Positions 16,696-26,268 are shown, counted from the stretch's first letter. The stretch: DNA of 37,312 bases from Acidocella sp. (GCF_027352905.1 NZ_DAIEIF010000032.1:1-37312); one strand, 5' to 3'. Made by a program: numbers and translations. Notes: generated by a model from the letters alone, not told the origin.

Positions 16696-18398
16696 CAGGC
16701 GAAGAGTTCCGGCGCGCGCGCGCGCAGCGCCTCGTTGAGCTCGGCACGGCGCTCCCACAAGGCCCGGTACCAATTGGCGCGCGCCTCCACCTGGTAGGCC
16801 AGCATGCGGTGCTGGGCGACATAGGCGCGGGCATTATCGGCGATACGCCGCGTCGCCTCCGGATAGGCGAGCAGCCGCAGCAGGGCGGCGCGCAGCTCGG
16901 CCGGGTCGCGGAACAGCACGCCGGTCCGGCCGTCCTGGATGGAGCCGGCATAGACCACCGGGCTCGCCAGCGCCGCCACCCGCGCCGCCGCGGCCTCGAT
17001 GAATTTCAGATCGGATTTGGCGCGGTTGAAGGGCGTGTCGCCGAGCGGCATGAAGCTGATATCCGCCTCCCCCAATTCGCGCATATAGCCCGCGTAATCC
17101 ACCAAAGACGGCTCGAAGCTCTTATGCGGGGTGTCGAGTGCTGCGAAAAAGCCTTCGTCGAACACCACCCGGAACCGCAGCCTGTCCCCCACCGCCCGCG
17201 CCACCTCGTTGAGCACCGGCATTAGCGGCGCCCAGTCATTCTGCCGGTTCAGCGCGCCGAAGAAGAGGGTGAGATGCTCCATCTCCCGGAAATTCCGCAC
17301 CGGCGGCAATTCGAAAATACCGTTGGGAAACACGGCCACCTCGGGGTTCTCCGCCGCCAGCGCCTGGGCGAGCACGGGCGTGCTGGTCTGCACCGCGTGC
17401 ACGCCGCGAAACGTCATCAGCTCGTCCAGCCGCACCCCCCGCTCCTCCATGAAGCTCGGGTGATCGTCGAATTCGCTGACCACGACATAGCCCTGATCCA
17501 TCAGGGCGCGCAGCCGCCGCCGCCCATCCTCGCCCTGGAGCAGCGGGCGGTGCAGCACCGCGATGCGCGGCGCCTCGCCCAGCTGGGGCCGCACCGCCTG
17601 CTCGGGAACCACGCTGGCATAGATGGAGCTGTCGCTCGCCAGCGCGCGCAGCGGCTCCAGCACCCGCACATCGGAGACGCCGCCCTGGGGCGCCAGCATG
17701 GTGGCGGAGACCTCCATGCGCTCCGGGGCGGATTTGCGCGCCCGCCAGATCACCTGGATGGGCATCGCGCGGCGCAGATATTCCTGCGGATCGACGCCCA
17801 GCGCCTGCAAGGCGGGCGCCATGGCCTGCACGAACCGCTCCGCCTTGTCGGTGGCGGCGGGGCGGGGCGTGGCGTCGGAAAGCTGCAACTGCGCCTCCGC
17901 CAGCGCCTGGGCCATCGTGCGCGGGGTGAACCAGCGCAGATGCCCGCGATCCAGCAGCCCCTGCTCCTCATAATCGAACTGCCCGGTCAGCAGCCGCGCG
18001 ACGAAACTCCAATGCTCGACATTGGGCATGCAGACCAGCACCGTGCCCTGAGGCGAGAGATACTGGGCGTGGGTCTTGAGCAGCGTCCAGGGGTCGACGA
18101 GATGTTCGAGGACATCGGCATAGATGATGCAATCCACCCCCTCCGGCACCTCGAAGGGCATGGGATGCCGCTCGACATCCCCCTGGAAGACCTCCGTCAT
18201 CCAGGGCTTGGCCTGGGCGGCGGCCTCGGGGTCGATCTCGATGCCGAGAATGCGGCAGGCGGGGTTGCGGCGCCTATAGGCCGCGCCCAGCGCTCCCACC
18301 CCGCATCCCACATCCAATATGGTCTTGGCTCCCAGCGGGATTTTTTCGAGCAGTTCGGGATTGCCGTATTCGAAGATGGGCATGGGTGCGGCGCTCAC
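16695..18398 (-). CDS. Two-domain SAM-methyltransferase / glycosyltransferase fusion
   Basis: A 567-residue protein with two enzymatic parts. Residues ~1-220 are a class I methyltransferase with motif I ILDVGCGVG (27-35), acidic IEIDPEAA (53-60) and YADVLEHLVDPW (93-104). Residues ~240-560 resemble a GT-B-type glycosyltransferase: VVSEFDDHP (306-314), VAVFPNGIFELPP (354-366), then FNRAKSDLKFIEAAA, corresponding to the Glu-containing nucleotide-sugar region, and a C-terminal helix region. The GTG at 18398 overlaps the ugd stop as GTGA, arguing for coupled translation; an ATG at 18383 is an alternative. The product likely transfers and/or methylates a sugar on a surface glycan. Donor and position are unknown. 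Confidence 0.88.
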   Translation of the reverse strand: MSAAPMPIFEYGNPELLEKIPLGAKTILDVGCGVGALGAAYRRRNPACRILGIEIDPEAAAQAKPWMTEVFQGDVERHPMPFEVPEGVDCIIYADVLEHLVDPWTLLKTHAQYLSPQGTVLVCMPNVEHWSFVARLLTGQFDYEEQGLLDRGHLRWFTPRTMAQALAEAQLQLSDATPRPAATDKAERFVQAMAPALQALGVDPQEYLRRAMPIQVIWRARKSAPERMEVSATMLAPQGGVSDVRVLEPLRALASDSSIYASVVPEQAVRPQLGEAPRIAVLHRPLLQGEDGRRRLRALMDQGYVVVSEFDDHPSFMEERGVRLDELMTFRGVHAVQTSTPVLAQALAAENPEVAVFPNGIFELPPVRNFREMEHLTLFFGALNRQNDWAPLMPVLNEVARAVGDRLRFRVVFDEGFFAALDTPHKSFEPSLVDYAGYMRELGEADISFMPLGDTPFNRAKSDLKFIEAAAARVAALASPVVYAGSIQDGRTGVLFRDPAELRAALLRLLAYPEATRRIADNARAYVAQHRMLAYQVEARANWYRALWERRAELNEALRARAPELFA

Positions 18399-19756
18399 GC
18401 GGTCAATCCTTGCGGCTTTAGGGAGGGGAAAGGCGTTCCGGCGTCCGGCGCGGGCCGGCCGACGCCCGCATAGACAAATCCCGCGGCGCGCAGCGCCTCC
18501 GGGTCGAAGACGTTGCGCAGATCAACCACCACATTGCCGCGCATCAGCTCCTTCAGCCGTGCCGGGCTCAGCGCGCGAAACTCGTTCCACTCGGTGATGA
18601 GAACAAGCGCGTCCGCTCCGCTCAAGGCCTCCGCCGCGCTGGCGGCGAGCCGCGCCGCCTCCGGTAGCAAGGGCCGCGCCGTCTCCATCGCCGCCGGGTC
18701 GAAAGCCGCCACCTCCGCCCCGCGCGCCACCAGCCCCTGGATGAGCGGCAGAGAGGGGGCTTCGCGCATGTCATCGGTCTCGGGCTTGAAGGCGAGACCC
18801 AGCACGCCGATGCGCTTGCCCCGTATGTCACCGCCGCAAGCCGCCGCCACCCGCGCCGCCAGCCCCGCCTTGCGCGCGTCGTTCACCGCCACCACGGAGC
18901 GGATCAACCGCGACGGCGCCCCCGCCTCCTCGGCGATGCGCATCAGCGCCAGCGTGTCCTTGGGGAAGCAGGAGCCGCCGAAACCCGGCCCGGCATGCAG
19001 GAATTTCCTGCCGATCCGCCCATCCAGCCCGATGCCGCGCGCCACATCGTTCACATCCGCCCCCACCGCCTCGCAAAGATCGGCCATTTCATTGATGAAG
19101 GTGATCTTCATCGCCAGAAAGCCATTGGCGGCGTATTTGATCAATTCCGCCGTCTCCAGCCCGGTGAAGACGATGGGCGTCTCGATGAGATAAAGCGGGC
19201 GGTAGAGCTGGCGCAGCACCGCGCGGGCGCGCTCGCTCTCGGCCCCCACCACCACGCGGTCCGGGCGCATGAAATCGCCGATGGCGCTGCCCTCGCGCAA
19301 AAATTCGGGGTTGGAGGCTACCTCCACCGCCAGATCCGGGCGCAGCGCCCGCGCCATCTCCAAAATCTTCCGCCCCGTGCCCACCGGCACGGTGGATTTG
19401 GTGACGATCACCGCCGGCTGGGTGAGCGCCCGCAGCACCTGCTCCACCGCCGCGAACACATAGGTCAGGTCGGCATGGCCATCGCCGCGGCGGGCCGGCG
19501 TGCCCACCGCGATGAATATCGCCTCCGCCCCGGCGATCGCCTCCTCCAGCGTGGCCGGAAAGCCGAGCCGCCCGGCGGCGCTGTTATCGGCCACCAGCCT
19601 GTCCAGCCCCGGCTCATAAATCGGGATCTTGCCCTCGATGAGCATGCGGCGCTTGGCCGGGTCCGCCTCCGCCACCGCCACCGCCACGCCGAACTCCGCG
19701 AAACAGGCGCCCGAAACGAGTCCGACATAGCCGCCGCCGATGATCGCGATCTTCAA
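18395..19756 (-). CDS. ugd: UDP-glucose 6-dehydrogenase
   Basis: Oxidises UDP-glucose to UDP-glucuronate with two NAD+, giving the precursor of uronic-acid polysaccharides. The 453-residue protein has the N-terminal Rossmann motif IAIIGGGYVGLVSG (3-16), the GTP segment of the sugar site (FIAVGTPARRGDG), NPEFLREGSAIGDF (149-162) and the catalytic Cys263 in GPGFGGSCFPKDTLAL. A related UDP-sugar dehydrogenase is possible, but the spacing fits Ugd. The start is TTG at 19756; no ATG is in frame nearby, and a perfect GGAGGAG lies 7 bases upstream. First gene of an overlapping five-gene chain and divergent from a sugar-1-phosphate transferase gene. Confidence 0.95.
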   Translation of the reverse strand: MKIAIIGGGYVGLVSGACFAEFGVAVAVAEADPAKRRMLIEGKIPIYEPGLDRLVADNSAAGRLGFPATLEEAIAGAEAIFIAVGTPARRGDGHADLTYVFAAVEQVLRALTQPAVIVTKSTVPVGTGRKILEMARALRPDLAVEVASNPEFLREGSAIGDFMRPDRVVVGAESERARAVLRQLYRPLYLIETPIVFTGLETAELIKYAANGFLAMKITFINEMADLCEAVGADVNDVARGIGLDGRIGRKFLHAGPGFGGSCFPKDTLALMRIAEEAGAPSRLIRSVVAVNDARKAGLAARVAAACGGDIRGKRIGVLGLAFKPETDDMREAPSLPLIQGLVARGAEVAAFDPAAMETARPLLPEAARLAASAAEALSGADALVLITEWNEFRALSPARLKELMRGNVVVDLRNVFDPEALRAAGFVYAGVGRPAPDAGTPFPSLKPQGLTA

Positions 19757-19763
19757 AAACCCA

Positions 19764-19770
19764 CTCCTCC
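19764..19770 (-). promoter_or_regulatory. Strong ribosome binding site deciding the TTG start of ugd
   Basis: On the minus strand GGAGGAG (19770-19764) stands 7 bases before TTG at 19756. It rules in the TTG start, since no ATG or GTG in this frame is positioned correctly. Confidence 0.8.
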
Positions 19771-19877
19771 GCCATGGCCAGGCTCCGTCCTGCTTCTGGC
19801 AAGGCCGCCGCGATGCCGCAAGCCCCGGCCGCCCGTATCTTCAAATTCGCCGCGCTTTCCGCCATGGTCCGCCGCGC

Positions 19878-20951
19878 ATGACCCTCACCGCTCTCCCGGC
19901 CCTCGCCCTGCCGCGCCATCTCGCCCTCATGGCCGGGCTGGCCATTTTCTCCGGCATCATCGTCCGGGTCATGATCTCGGTGGCGGTGCCGGACCACCCG
20001 GACCCGCGCAAGGCCCATAGCCGCACCACTCCCAAATCCGGCGGGGTCGGCATCGTCTGCGCCTTCATGCTGGGCGTGGCCCTGCTCTACCGCTATGGCC
20101 AGGTCTCGCGGCTGGCCGAGCCCTATTTCATCGGCGTCATCGCCGCCGCCGGGCTCATCGCGGTGGTCTCCCTGCTCGATGACCTGCTGGACATGCCCTT
20201 CACGGTCAAGCTCGGCACCCAGCTCATCGCCGCCATCGCCGCCACCGCTTCCGGCCTCTGGCTGCACGATATCGCCCTCCCCCGCCTTGGCCCCGTCGCC
20301 CTGGGCTGGGCCGGGCCGCCCCTCACCATTTTCTTCCTGCTCTACGTCACCAACGCGATGAATTTCATCGACGGGCTGAACGGGCTGGCGGCGGGGGTCA
20401 CGCTCATCGCCTGCCTGTTTCTCGCCGGCATCGCCGGTCCGCTCGGCGGATTCTTCATCTATACCGCCTCGCTCCTGCTGGCGGGGGGGGTGCTGGGCTT
20501 TCTGCCCTTCAATTTTCCCAAAGCGCGCATCTTCATGGGCGATGTCGGCAGCCAGTTCTGCGGCTTCATGCTCGCCTTGTTCGGCGTCGCCGCCGCGCGG
20601 TTCGACCAGGTGCAGATGTCCTTCCTGCTGGTGCCCTTCCTGCTCTCGGGCGTGCTCTACGATGTCACCTTCACCCTCATCCGCCGGCTGCTGGCGGGCG
20701 AGAACATCGCCCGCGGCCATAACGGCCATCTCTACCAGGTCGCCCGCCGGGCGGGCATGGATGCGCGCCTGGTCGCCGTCATCCACTGGCTTTTCGCCGC
20801 GCTGGGCGGGGTATCGGCCATCGCCTTCCTCACCGCCCCCCCCGGCACGCGCGTCTGGGTCATCCTGGCGCCGCTCGCCGTGCAGGCGGGCTGGACGCTC
20901 TATGTCGCCACCCGGGCGCGCGCCGCCCGGCTCGGCCGCTGGTCTTGCTGA
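19878..20951 (+). CDS. Polyprenyl-phosphate sugar-1-phosphate transferase (glycosyltransferase family 4, WecA/WbpL type)
   Basis: Integral membrane enzyme that starts glycan synthesis by moving a sugar-1-phosphate (often HexNAc-1-P) from a UDP-sugar to undecaprenyl phosphate. The 357-residue protein is polytopic. Family motifs are present: DHPDPRKAHSRTTPKSGGVG (39-58), the Mg-binding DDLLD (101-105), NAMNFIDGLNGL (159-170), ARIFMGDVGSQFCGF and the cytoplasmic GHNGHLYQ near the C-terminus. The last differs from MraY and points to the WecA/WbpL side. The start at 19878 was chosen because the longer frame would overlap the ugd start; the local Shine-Dalgarno is weak. Divergent to ugd and upstream of cysD. 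Probably the initiating enzyme for the glycan made by the minus-strand operon (inference). Confidence 0.92.
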   Translation: MTLTALPALALPRHLALMAGLAIFSGIIVRVMISVAVPDHPDPRKAHSRTTPKSGGVGIVCAFMLGVALLYRYGQVSRLAEPYFIGVIAAAGLIAVVSLLDDLLDMPFTVKLGTQLIAAIAATASGLWLHDIALPRLGPVALGWAGPPLTIFFLLYVTNAMNFIDGLNGLAAGVTLIACLFLAGIAGPLGGFFIYTASLLLAGGVLGFLPFNFPKARIFMGDVGSQFCGFMLALFGVAAARFDQVQMSFLLVPFLLSGVLYDVTFTLIRRLLAGENIARGHNGHLYQVARRAGMDARLVAVIHWLFAALGGVSAIAFLTAPPGTRVWVILAPLAVQAGWTLYVATRARAARLGRWSC

Positions 20952-20982
20952 GGGGCGGCGCAACCTCGCGGATATGGACGGC

Positions 20983-21006
20983 GATGAATTTGCGTGCCAA
21001 TTCATC
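20983..21006. promoter_or_regulatory. Perfect inverted repeat upstream of cysD (candidate operator)
   Basis: GATGAATT (20983-20990) and AATTCATC (20999-21006) are exact reverse complements separated by 8 bp, in the 99-bp gap between the glycosyltransferase stop and the cysD start. It could be a binding site for a dimeric regulator or an RNA hairpin. No U-run follows directly, so a terminator is less likely. Confidence 0.5.
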
Positions 21007-21050
21007 TCAATTTCGATAGACAAAATTCGTCATCCCGAAAGCCCGTGCCC

Positions 21051-21968
21051 ATGGATATGTCCGCCCCGCTCGCCCTCACCCATCTTCAGCGCCTGGAGGC
21101 GGAATCGATCCATATCATGCGGGAGGTGGTGGCCGAGGCCGAGCGCCCGGTGATGCTCTATTCGGTGGGCAAGGATTCGGCGGTGATGCTGCACCTGGCG
21201 CGCAAGGCGTTTTACCCGGCGCCGCCGCCCTTCCCCCTGCTGCACGTGGACACCACCTGGAAATTCAAGGCGATGTACGAGCTGCGCGACCGCATGGCGC
21301 AAGAAAGCGGGATGGAGTTGCTCGTCTACCAAAACCCCGAGGCCAAGGAAAAGGGCATCAACCCCTTCGATCACGGCCCGCTGCACACCGATATGTGGAA
21401 GACCGAGGGGCTGAAACAGGCGCTCGACAAATACGGGTTCGACGCCGCCTTTGGCGGCGCCCGGCGCGATGAGGAGAAAAGCCGCGCCAAGGAGCGCATC
21501 TTCTCCTTCCGCTCGGCCAATCACCGCTGGGACCCCAAGAACCAGCGCCCGGAATTGTGGAACCTCTACAATGCCCGCAAGAACAAGGGCGAGAGCATCC
21601 GCGTCTTTCCCATCTCCAACTGGACCGAGCTGGATATCTGGCAATATATCCAGCTCGAGGCCATCCCCATCGTGCCGCTCTATTTCGCCGCGCCGCGGCC
21701 GGTGGTGGAGCGCGACGGCCTCCTGATCATGGTGGATGACGAGCGCTTCCGCCTCAACCCCGGCGAGACGCCGCAAATGCGCCCGGTGCGCTTCCGCACG
21801 CTCGGCTGCTACCCCCTCTCCGGCGCGGTGGAGAGCACGGCCAGCACCCTGTCCGAGGTCATCCAGGAAACGCTGCTCACCAGCACCTCCGAGCGCCAGG
21901 GCCGGGTGATCGACAAGGACGCGGGCGGGGCCAGCATGGAGAAAAAGAAACAGGAAGGGTATTTCTGA
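21051..21968 (+). CDS. cysD: Sulfate adenylyltransferase subunit 2
   Basis: CysD is the catalytic subunit of ATP sulfurylase, forming APS from sulfate and ATP with GTP hydrolysis by CysN. The 305-residue protein matches the usual ~302. The PP-loop ATP-pyrophosphatase motif [18 protein letters not shown] is at 37-54. [38 protein letters not shown] and the C-terminal KKKQEGYF are typical of CysD. ATG at 21051 is taken; ATG at 21057 is an equally possible start, and the GTG at 20994 would run through an inverted repeat. The stop overlaps the cysNC start as TGATG. Conventional sulfur assimilation or sulfation supply. Confidence 0.96.
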   Translation: MDMSAPLALTHLQRLEAESIHIMREVVAEAERPVMLYSVGKDSAVMLHLARKAFYPAPPPFPLLHVDTTWKFKAMYELRDRMAQESGMELLVYQNPEAKEKGINPFDHGPLHTDMWKTEGLKQALDKYGFDAAFGGARRDEEKSRAKERIFSFRSANHRWDPKNQRPELWNLYNARKNKGESIRVFPISNWTELDIWQYIQLEAIPIVPLYFAAPRPVVERDGLLIMVDDERFRLNPGETPQMRPVRFRTLGCYPLSGAVESTASTLSEVIQETLLTSTSERQGRVIDKDAGGASMEKKKQEGYF

Positions 21969-23878
21969 TGAGCGAGGCGCAGGAAAGCTCCTACCAGGCC
22001 GATGCGCTGATCGCGCGCGACATCGACGCCTATCTGCTCCGGCACCAGCATAAATCCCTGCTGCGCTTCATCACCTGCGGCTCGGTGGATGACGGCAAAT
22101 CCACCCTCATCGGCCGGCTGCTCTACGATTCCAAGATGATCTTCGAGGATCAGCTGGCGGCGCTGGAGGCGGATTCGCGCCGGATCGGCACCCAGGGGCA
22201 GAATATCGATTTCGCCTTGCTGGTGGACGGCCTCGCCGCCGAGCGCGAGCAGGGCATCACCATCGACGTCGCCTACCGCTTCTTCGCCACCGAGAAGCGC
22301 AAATTCATCGTCGCCGACACGCCCGGCCATGAGCAATACACGCGCAACATGATCACCGGCGCCTCCACCGCCGATCTCGCCGTGATTCTCGTGGATGCGC
22401 GCAAGGGCGTCCTCACCCAGACAAGGCGCCATTCCTACCTCGCCCATCTCATCGGCATCCGCCATATCGTGCTGGCGGTGAACAAGATGGACCTGATCGG
22501 CTACGACCAGGCGAAATACGAGGCCATCCTCGCCGATTACACGGCATTCGCGCGCGGCATCGGCATCGAGAGCTTCACGCCGATCCCCATTTCCGGCTTC
22601 ATGGGCGACAATATCACCACCGGCTCCGCCAACACCCCCTGGTACACGGGCGCGCCGCTCATCGAATTCCTGGAAACCGTCGAGCTGGACGTGGCGGCGG
22701 ATCAGGCCAAGCCGTTCCGCCTGCCGGTGCAATGGGTCAACCGCCCCAATCTCGATTTCCGCGGCTTCGCCGGGCAGATCGCGAGCGGCGTGGTCCGGCC
22801 GGGCGAGGCGGTCCGCGTCCTGCCCTCGGGCAAGACCTCCACCGTGGCCCGCATCGTCACCTTCGACGGCGATCTGCCGCAGGCGGTGGCCGGGCAATCC
22901 GTCACGCTCTGCCTCGCCGATGAGATCGATTGCTCGCGCGGCGATGTGATCACCGCCGCCGACAAGCCGGTGGAGGTGGCGGACCAGTTCGAGGCCACCA
23001 TCGTCTGGATGGCGGATGAGGAGATGACGCCGGGGCGCGCCTATTGGATCAAGCTCGCCACCCAAACGGTCTCCGCCACCATCCAGCCGCCCAAATACCA
23101 GATCAACGTCAACACGCTGGAGCACGCGGCGGCGAAGACGCTGGAGCTCAACGCCATCGGCGTCGCCAATCTCGCCACCGACCGGCCCATCGCCTTCGAG
23201 CCCTATGAGCGCAACCGGGCTTTGGGCGGGTTCATCATCATCGACAAGATGACCAACGCGACGGTGGGCGCGGGCATGCTCAGCTTCGCCCTGCGCCGGG
23301 CGCAGAACGTGCATTGGCAGGCGCTCGACGTCTCGCGCGAGGTGCGCGCGGGTCTTAAGAACCAGAAGCCGGCGGTGCTGTGGTTCACCGGCCTCTCGGG
23401 CGCGGGCAAGAGCACCATCGCCAATCTGGTCGAGAAGAAGCTGGTGCGCATGAACCGCCACACCTTCCTGCTGGATGGCGATAATGTCCGCCACGGCCTC
23501 AATAAAAATCTCGGCTTCACCCAGGCCGACCGCATCGAGAACATCCGCCGCGTCGGCGAGGTCGCGCGGCTGATGACCGATGCCGGGCTGATCGTCATCA
23601 CCGCCTTCATCTCCCCCTTCCGCTCCGAGCGGGAGATGGTGCGCAAGATGATGGCGCCGGGCGAGTTCGTCGAGATTTTCATCGACACCAGGCTGGAGGA
23701 GGCGGAGCGGCGCGACGTCAAGGGCCTCTATAAAAAGGCGCGCGCGGGCGAGCTCAAGAATTTCACCGGCATCGACAGCCCCTATGAGCCGCCGGAGGAC
23801 CCGGAAATCCGCATCGACACCGCGGGAATGACCCCGGACGAGGCGGCGGAGCTGATCGTGAAGCGGTTGATTCCATGA
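21968..23878 (+). CDS. cysNC: Bifunctional sulfate adenylyltransferase subunit 1 / adenylylsulfate kinase
   Basis: A 636-residue fusion of the CysN GTPase and CysC APS kinase, making PAPS from APS. The GTPase part shows G1 GSVDDGKST (38-46), a switch region [16 protein letters not shown]3 DTPGHEQY and G4 NKMD, then beta-barrel domains up to about 440. The kinase part begins near 455, with P-loop GLSGAGKST (around 475), [29 protein letters not shown] and [16 protein letters not shown]. The same fusion occurs as NodQ in rhizobia, where PAPS serves sulfation. It overlaps cysD (TGATG) and cysQ (ATGA), a tightly coupled trio. Confidence 0.97.
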   Translation: MSEAQESSYQADALIARDIDAYLLRHQHKSLLRFITCGSVDDGKSTLIGRLLYDSKMIFEDQLAALEADSRRIGTQGQNIDFALLVDGLAAEREQGITIDVAYRFFATEKRKFIVADTPGHEQYTRNMITGASTADLAVILVDARKGVLTQTRRHSYLAHLIGIRHIVLAVNKMDLIGYDQAKYEAILADYTAFARGIGIESFTPIPISGFMGDNITTGSANTPWYTGAPLIEFLETVELDVAADQAKPFRLPVQWVNRPNLDFRGFAGQIASGVVRPGEAVRVLPSGKTSTVARIVTFDGDLPQAVAGQSVTLCLADEIDCSRGDVITAADKPVEVADQFEATIVWMADEEMTPGRAYWIKLATQTVSATIQPPKYQINVNTLEHAAAKTLELNAIGVANLATDRPIAFEPYERNRALGGFIIIDKMTNATVGAGMLSFALRRAQNVHWQALDVSREVRAGLKNQKPAVLWFTGLSGAGKSTIANLVEKKLVRMNRHTFLLDGDNVRHGLNKNLGFTQADRIENIRRVGEVARLMTDAGLIVITAFISPFRSEREMVRKMMAPGEFVEIFIDTRLEEAERRDVKGLYKKARAGELKNFTGIDSPYEPPEDPEIRIDTAGMTPDEAAELIVKRLIP

Positions 23879-24621
23879 CCGATCTGGAGCTGGCCGAGAC
23901 CATCGCCGCGCAGGCGGGGGAGATGCTGCTGCGCCTGCGCCAATCCGGCCTGTTCACCGGCAAGGCGCTGGGCGGGGCCGGGGACCGCGTCGCCAACGCC
24001 TTCATCATGGAGGCGCTGCGGGAAAACCGGCCGGAGGACGCCATCCTCTCCGAGGAGGAAAAGGACAGCGCCGCCCGCCTCGCGGCGCGGCGGGTCTGGA
24101 TCGTCGATCCGCTGGACGGCACCCGCGAATATGGAGAGGGCCGGAGCGACTGGGCCGTGCATATCGCCCTGGCCGTGGCAGGGAAGCCGGTGGTGGGCGC
24201 GGTGGCCCTGCCGGGGCTGAACGAGGTGCTGGGCTCCACCCCGCGCCCCCTGCCCGCCGTGCCGGGCCGGCTGCGCATGCTGGTCAGCCGCACCCGCCCG
24301 GCCAAGGAGGCGCTGGCGGTGGCGGCGGCGCTGGATGCCGAGCTGGTGCCGATGGGCTCCGCCGGGGCCAAGGCCATGGCGGTGCTGCGCGGCGAGGCGG
24401 ATATCTATCTCCACACTGGCGGCCAGTATGAATGGGATAATTGCGCCCCCGCCGCCGTGGCCCTGGCCGCCGGGCTGCATGCCTCGCGCGCCGACGGCTC
24501 GCCTTTGACCTATAACAGCCCCAACCCCTACCTGCCGGACCTGCTGATCTGCCAGAAACATCTGGCGGCGCCGGTCATCGCGGCGCTCCGGCGGGATTGC
24601 GCGGCCGCCAGCCCAGGGTGA
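23875..24621 (+). CDS. cysQ: 3'(2'),5'-bisphosphate nucleotidase
   Basis: CysQ hydrolyses PAP to AMP, removing the by-product of PAPS use. The 248-residue member of the Li-sensitive phosphatase superfamily has metal-binding LSEEEKDS (58-65), [11 protein letters not shown] (76-86) with DPxDGT, and [11 protein letters not shown] near the C-terminus, the WDxxA motif. ATG at 23875 overlaps the cysNC stop as ATGA. Direct coupling to a PAPS-producing gene supports the nucleotidase assignment over inositol monophosphatase. The stop lies 41 bp from the convergent argB stop. Confidence 0.93.
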   Translation: MTDLELAETIAAQAGEMLLRLRQSGLFTGKALGGAGDRVANAFIMEALRENRPEDAILSEEEKDSAARLAARRVWIVDPLDGTREYGEGRSDWAVHIALAVAGKPVVGAVALPGLNEVLGSTPRPLPAVPGRLRMLVSRTRPAKEALAVAAALDAELVPMGSAGAKAMAVLRGEADIYLHTGGQYEWDNCAPAAVALAAGLHASRADGSPLTYNSPNPYLPDLLICQKHLAAPVIAALRRDCAAASPG

Positions 24622-24662
24622 GGCGGCGGCCCGCATCTGGCTGATGTGGCGATTGATAAATT

Positions 24663-25556
24663 TTATTTATGAATCATCGTGCCGATGCCGTGTTCGGTGA
24701 ATAATTCGAGCAGCAGGGCATGCGGCACGGTGCCGTCCAGAATGGTCGCGCCCTTCACCCCCTGGTTCACCGCCTCCATGCAGGTCTCCACCTTGGGGAT
24801 CATGCCGCCGGAGATGGTGCCATCCGCGATCAGGGCGCGGATCTGCGCCAGCGAGAGATCGGTAAGCAATTGCCGGCTTTTATCCAGCACCCCCGGCACG
24901 TCGGTGAGCATCAGCAGGCGCTGGGCGTTCAGCGCCCCGGCGATGGCCCCCGCCGCGGTATCGGCGTTGATGTTATAGGTCTGGCCGTCCTCGCCCGCCC
25001 CCACCGGGGCGATGACCGGGATCAGCCCGGCGCCGGTCAAGGCGTGGATGACCCGCGTGTCGATGAAGACCGGCTCGCCGACATAGCCGAGATCGAGCGC
25101 TTGCTCGATCGCGGAGCCGGGGTCCTTGTAGCTGCGGCGCAGCTTGCGCGCGCGGATCAGCCCGCCATCCTTGCCGGAGATGCCCACCGCCAGCGCCCCG
25201 GCGCCGTTGATCAGCCCGGCGACCTGCTTGTTGACCGAGCCGGAGAGCACCATCTCCACCACCTCGACCATCGCGGCGTCCGTCACCCTGAGCCCCTGGA
25301 CGAAGCTCGACTTGATGTTGAGCCGCTGGAGCATGGCGTTGATCTGCGGGCCGCCGCCATGCACCACCACCGGGTTGATGCCCACCTGCTTGAGCAAAGC
25401 GATATCGCGCCCGAATTCATTGGCGAGCGCCCCCTCCATGGCGTGGCCGCCATATTTCACCACGATCGTCGCCCCGGCATAGCGGCGCAGATAGGGCAGC
25501 ACCTTGGTGACGATATGGGCTTCCCGGGTGGCGTCGGTGAGGTCCTGGCTGTTCAT
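24663..25556 (-). CDS. argB: Acetylglutamate kinase
   Basis: Phosphorylates N-acetylglutamate in the second step of arginine synthesis. 297 residues, typical length. Motifs: ATP-binding VKYGGHAM (33-40), [14 protein letters not shown] (63-76), [10 protein letters not shown] (125-134), [13 protein letters not shown] and [16 protein letters not shown]. An N-terminal helix before the first strand ([16 protein letters not shown], 11-26) is the kind found in arginine-inhibited hexameric enzymes, so feedback inhibition is likely (inference). GAGGAAGAG precedes the ATG at 25556. It follows engB by 7 bp at the end of the rpmH-yidC block. Confidence 0.97.
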   Translation of the reverse strand: MNSQDLTDATREAHIVTKVLPYLRRYAGATIVVKYGGHAMEGALANEFGRDIALLKQVGINPVVVHGGGPQINAMLQRLNIKSSFVQGLRVTDAAMVEVVEMVLSGSVNKQVAGLINGAGALAVGISGKDGGLIRARKLRRSYKDPGSAIEQALDLGYVGEPVFIDTRVIHALTGAGLIPVIAPVGAGEDGQTYNINADTAAGAIAGALNAQRLLMLTDVPGVLDKSRQLLTDLSLAQIRALIADGTISGGMIPKVETCMEAVNQGVKGATILDGTVPHALLLELFTEHGIGTMIHK

Positions 25557-25563
25557 CTCTTCC

Positions 25564-26268
25564 TCATGCGGTGACGAATCCGGCGATGGCGGCGCGCAGC
25601 TCCTCGATGCCGAGCCCGCCCGCGCTGGAGGTGGTGACGACGCGGCCGAGCGCGGCGGGGTGCCGCGCGGCGAGCGCCCCGGCCTCCGCCTGCTTGCGGC
25701 CGAGGGCGGGCGGCTTAACCGCGTCCGCCTTGGTTAGCACGAGCTGGAAGGGCACGGCGGCGTGGTCGAGCAATTCCATCACCGTATGGTCGGCCAGCTT
25801 CACCTCCACCCGCGCATCGAGCAGGAGAAACAAGCGGCGCAGATTGGGCCGCCCGCGCAGATAATCCAGCATCAGCCCCTGCCAGTCGCGCTTGATCTCC
25901 TTGGGCGCCTCGGCATAGCCATAGCCCGGCATGTCCACCAGCACGATGGGCGCCGCCGCGCAGGCGAAGAAATTGAGCTGGCGCGTGCGCCCCGGCTGGT
26001 GGGAGACCCGGGCCAGCGCCTTGCGCCCGGTAACGGCATTGATCAGCGAGGATTTGCCCACATTGGAGCGCCCGGCGAAGGCGACCTCCGCCCCTTGCGG
26101 CGGCGGCAGCCCTTCCAGGCTCTGCGCGGCATAGAAAAACTCGCAGGGGCTGGCGAAAAGCCGCCGCCCCGCCTCGATCTGGTCCGGCGTTGGCGGGCCG
26201 CCGGCGAAGTTCAGCCCTTCGCCGGGACGGTCCGCCGGGGCGCCGCCGCCCTGCGCATGATGAGCCAT
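25564..26268 (-). CDS. engB: Ribosome biogenesis GTPase EngB (YsxC/YihA)
   Basis: A small GTPase for large-subunit assembly. 234 residues with G1 [10 protein letters not shown] (65-74), G2 region [12 protein letters not shown]3 [13 protein letters not shown] and G4 LTKAD. The ATG at 26268 overlaps the yidC 3' end by 58 bp; no closer ATG, GTG or TTG exists before the conserved region, so the N-terminal ~25 residues ([17 protein letters not shown]) may be a nonconserved extension. Position between yidC and argB fits the alphaproteobacterial order. Confidence 0.95.
   Translation of the reverse strand: MAHHAQGGGAPADRPGEGLNFAGGPPTPDQIEAGRRLFASPCEFFYAAQSLEGLPPPQGAEVAFAGRSNVGKSSLINAVTGRKALARVSHQPGRTRQLNFFACAAAPIVLVDMPGYGYAEAPKEIKRDWQGLMLDYLRGRPNLRRLFLLLDARVEVKLADHTVMELLDHAAVPFQLVLTKADAVKPPALGRKQAEAGALAARHPAALGRVVTTSSAGGLGIEELRAAIAGFVTA

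Noticed and set aside
19614-21023. 469-codon minus-strand frame opposite the glycosyltransferase gene
   Set aside because: It overlaps both ugd and the motif-complete sugar-1-phosphate transferase and has shadow composition.
21809-23494. 561-codon frame opposite cysNC
   Set aside because: Antisense to a fully motif-supported fusion enzyme; same shadow composition.
24655-24670. AT-rich tract between cysQ and argB as a bidirectional terminator
   Set aside because: No stable GC stem precedes the T-run on either strand, and part of the tract is the argB C-terminus.
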